This document shows, in pieces, positions 63,410-64,000 of a DNA stretch of 64,000 nt. Made by a program: the position numbers and the translations under genes. The notes below the pieces were generated by a model that ran no database searches, was not told the DNA's origin, and saw nothing but the letters and a program-made list of their open reading frames with translations. The stretch lies in the NCBI RefSeq assembly GCF_024218795.1, contig NZ_CP100403.1:1-64000 (forward strand), given 5' to 3'. The stretch comes from Halorussus aquaticus (GTDB lineage Archaea; Halobacteriota; Halobacteria; Halobacteriales; Haladaptataceae). The first letter of the stretch is position 1; the number at the start of each line of letters is the position of its first letter.

Positions 63410-64000
63410 ATGTCCACGATAGCCACGTTCACCGTTCCTGCTGACGCCTTCCCACTCGGCCACATCTTCGACTCCTTCCCCGAAATCACTATCGAAATCG
63501 AACAAGTCGTGCCGACAAACAAGGCGATTCTCCCCTATTTTTGGGTGCGAGAGGAACCCGTTGAAAACGTGCAAAAAGCCCTCGAAGCACAAGGCGCGCT
63601 CAAATCGTACACGCTCGTCGACGACCTTGGCGACCAAGGCCTGTTCCGTGCCGAGTGGGACGCAGATGTTGAAGGTATCCTCACAGGAATTATAGACACA
63701 GAACTGACGTTAGTCTCCGCGACCGGCACCGAGGATGAATGGAAGTTCGAGTTTCGAGCCGAGGACACCAATCAAATCGCAGAGTTCCAAGAATACTGCG
63801 CCGACCACGACATTGAGATTACGTTAGGACACATTCATTCAATTGGAGCCCGAACCGATGAAGGCGCGCACGGCCTCACGTCGGAACAACGCGAGGCCGT
63901 CTTGCTCGCCTACAGGAATGGCTATTACGAGACACCGCCAGAGACGAACCTTGGTGAACTGGCGGAGGAACTCGGGATTGCCAACCAGTCGTTCTCAGAC
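63410..64000 (+). CDS. Bat-like HTH regulator, near-duplicate of 29280, 3' end beyond the window
   Basis: 197 codons from ATG at 63410 to the window edge. It matches the gene at 29280-29924 at almost every residue (for example DAFPLGHIFDSFPEITIEIE and the HTH part YETPPETNLGELAEEL), with changes mainly around residues 37-55 and 90-105. Upstream, GCCCGTTTCGGGC at 63362-63374 and the surrounding 90 bp are also shared. The two copies are in opposite orientation, about 34 kb apart. Confidence 0.9.
   Translation, partial: MSTIATFTVPADAFPLGHIFDSFPEITIEIEQVVPTNKAILPYFWVREEPVENVQKALEAQGALKSYTLVDDLGDQGLFRAEWDADVEGILTGIIDTELTLVSATGTEDEWKFEFRAEDTNQIAEFQEYCADHDIEITLGHIHSIGARTDEGAHGLTSEQREAVLLAYRNGYYETPPETNLGELAEELGIANQSFSD

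Overview
The window looks like part of a haloarchaeal megaplasmid or secondary replicon. The proteins are very acidic, the families are typical of Halobacteria (HalOD1 output domains, DUF7344-type winged helices, Bat-like HTH regulators, TFB, Orc1/Cdc6) and GC is high except in the origin and intergenic stretches. No rRNA, tRNA or CRISPR array was found. Family names and DUF numbers come from memory and inspection, not from a search.

Layout. 1-2.2 kb: a lipoprotein cut by the window edge and an HTH/PIN-like pair whose first gene is frameshifted. 2.3-13.4 kb: a BREX/DISARM-like restriction locus made of a PLD-SNF2 helicase, an Eco57I/PglX-like adenine methyltransferase whose 5' half is bracketed by 56-bp inverted repeats, a second inverted 3'-half cassette upstream, and a tyrosine recombinase next door. 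This is the architecture of an invertible, specificity-switching methyltransferase, but nearly every gene in it carries frameshifts. 13.4-18.1 kb: GC-rich hairpin region, an RPA-like OB-fold protein, TFB and two paralogous unknowns. 18.5-24.9 kb: VapBC, a membrane-anchored Mrr-like nuclease, a run of small plasmid genes with T-tract plus hairpin leaders, and a HEPN/MNT toxin-antitoxin set. 25-38 kb: a membrane operon, then a dense regulatory island (Bat-like HTH, DUF7344, HalOD1, Lrp, TrmB, zinc fingers) littered with decayed fragments.

38-49 kb: the plasmid backbone, with more leader-type genes, an ArdC-like antirestriction protein, an AbiE-like toxin-antitoxin pair destroyed by a TnpB element, Orc1/Cdc6 with an origin carrying about five origin-recognition repeats, an iteron-like array, and ParA with a small partner. 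49.4-52.4 kb: an unrecognised three-gene operon (histone-fold-like protein, large unknown, protein with two C-terminal membrane helices) that resembles a candidate defence or stress system. 52.4-61 kb: VapC remnant, kinase-like protein, HicBA, IS5 fragment, several unknowns including a HEPN-like protein, a TatA-like microprotein and a full-length integrase. 61-64 kb: DUF7344, a membrane protein, a paired fluoride channel (CrcB), and a second copy of the Bat-like regulator found at 29.3 kb.

Two repeated non-coding signals run through the replicon. One is a 41-42 bp palindrome (ten-base arms TTAACCAACA / TGTTGGTTAA, 21-22 bp apart) present five times. The other is a leader of a T-tract followed at once by a GC-rich hairpin shortly before start codons. 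Together they suggest a plasmid-specific regulon. Frameshifts cluster at 1-13 kb and 26-36 kb and are almost absent from the backbone. In-frame nonsense codons in two remnants argue for genuine decay, but assembly error cannot be excluded for the single-base indels.
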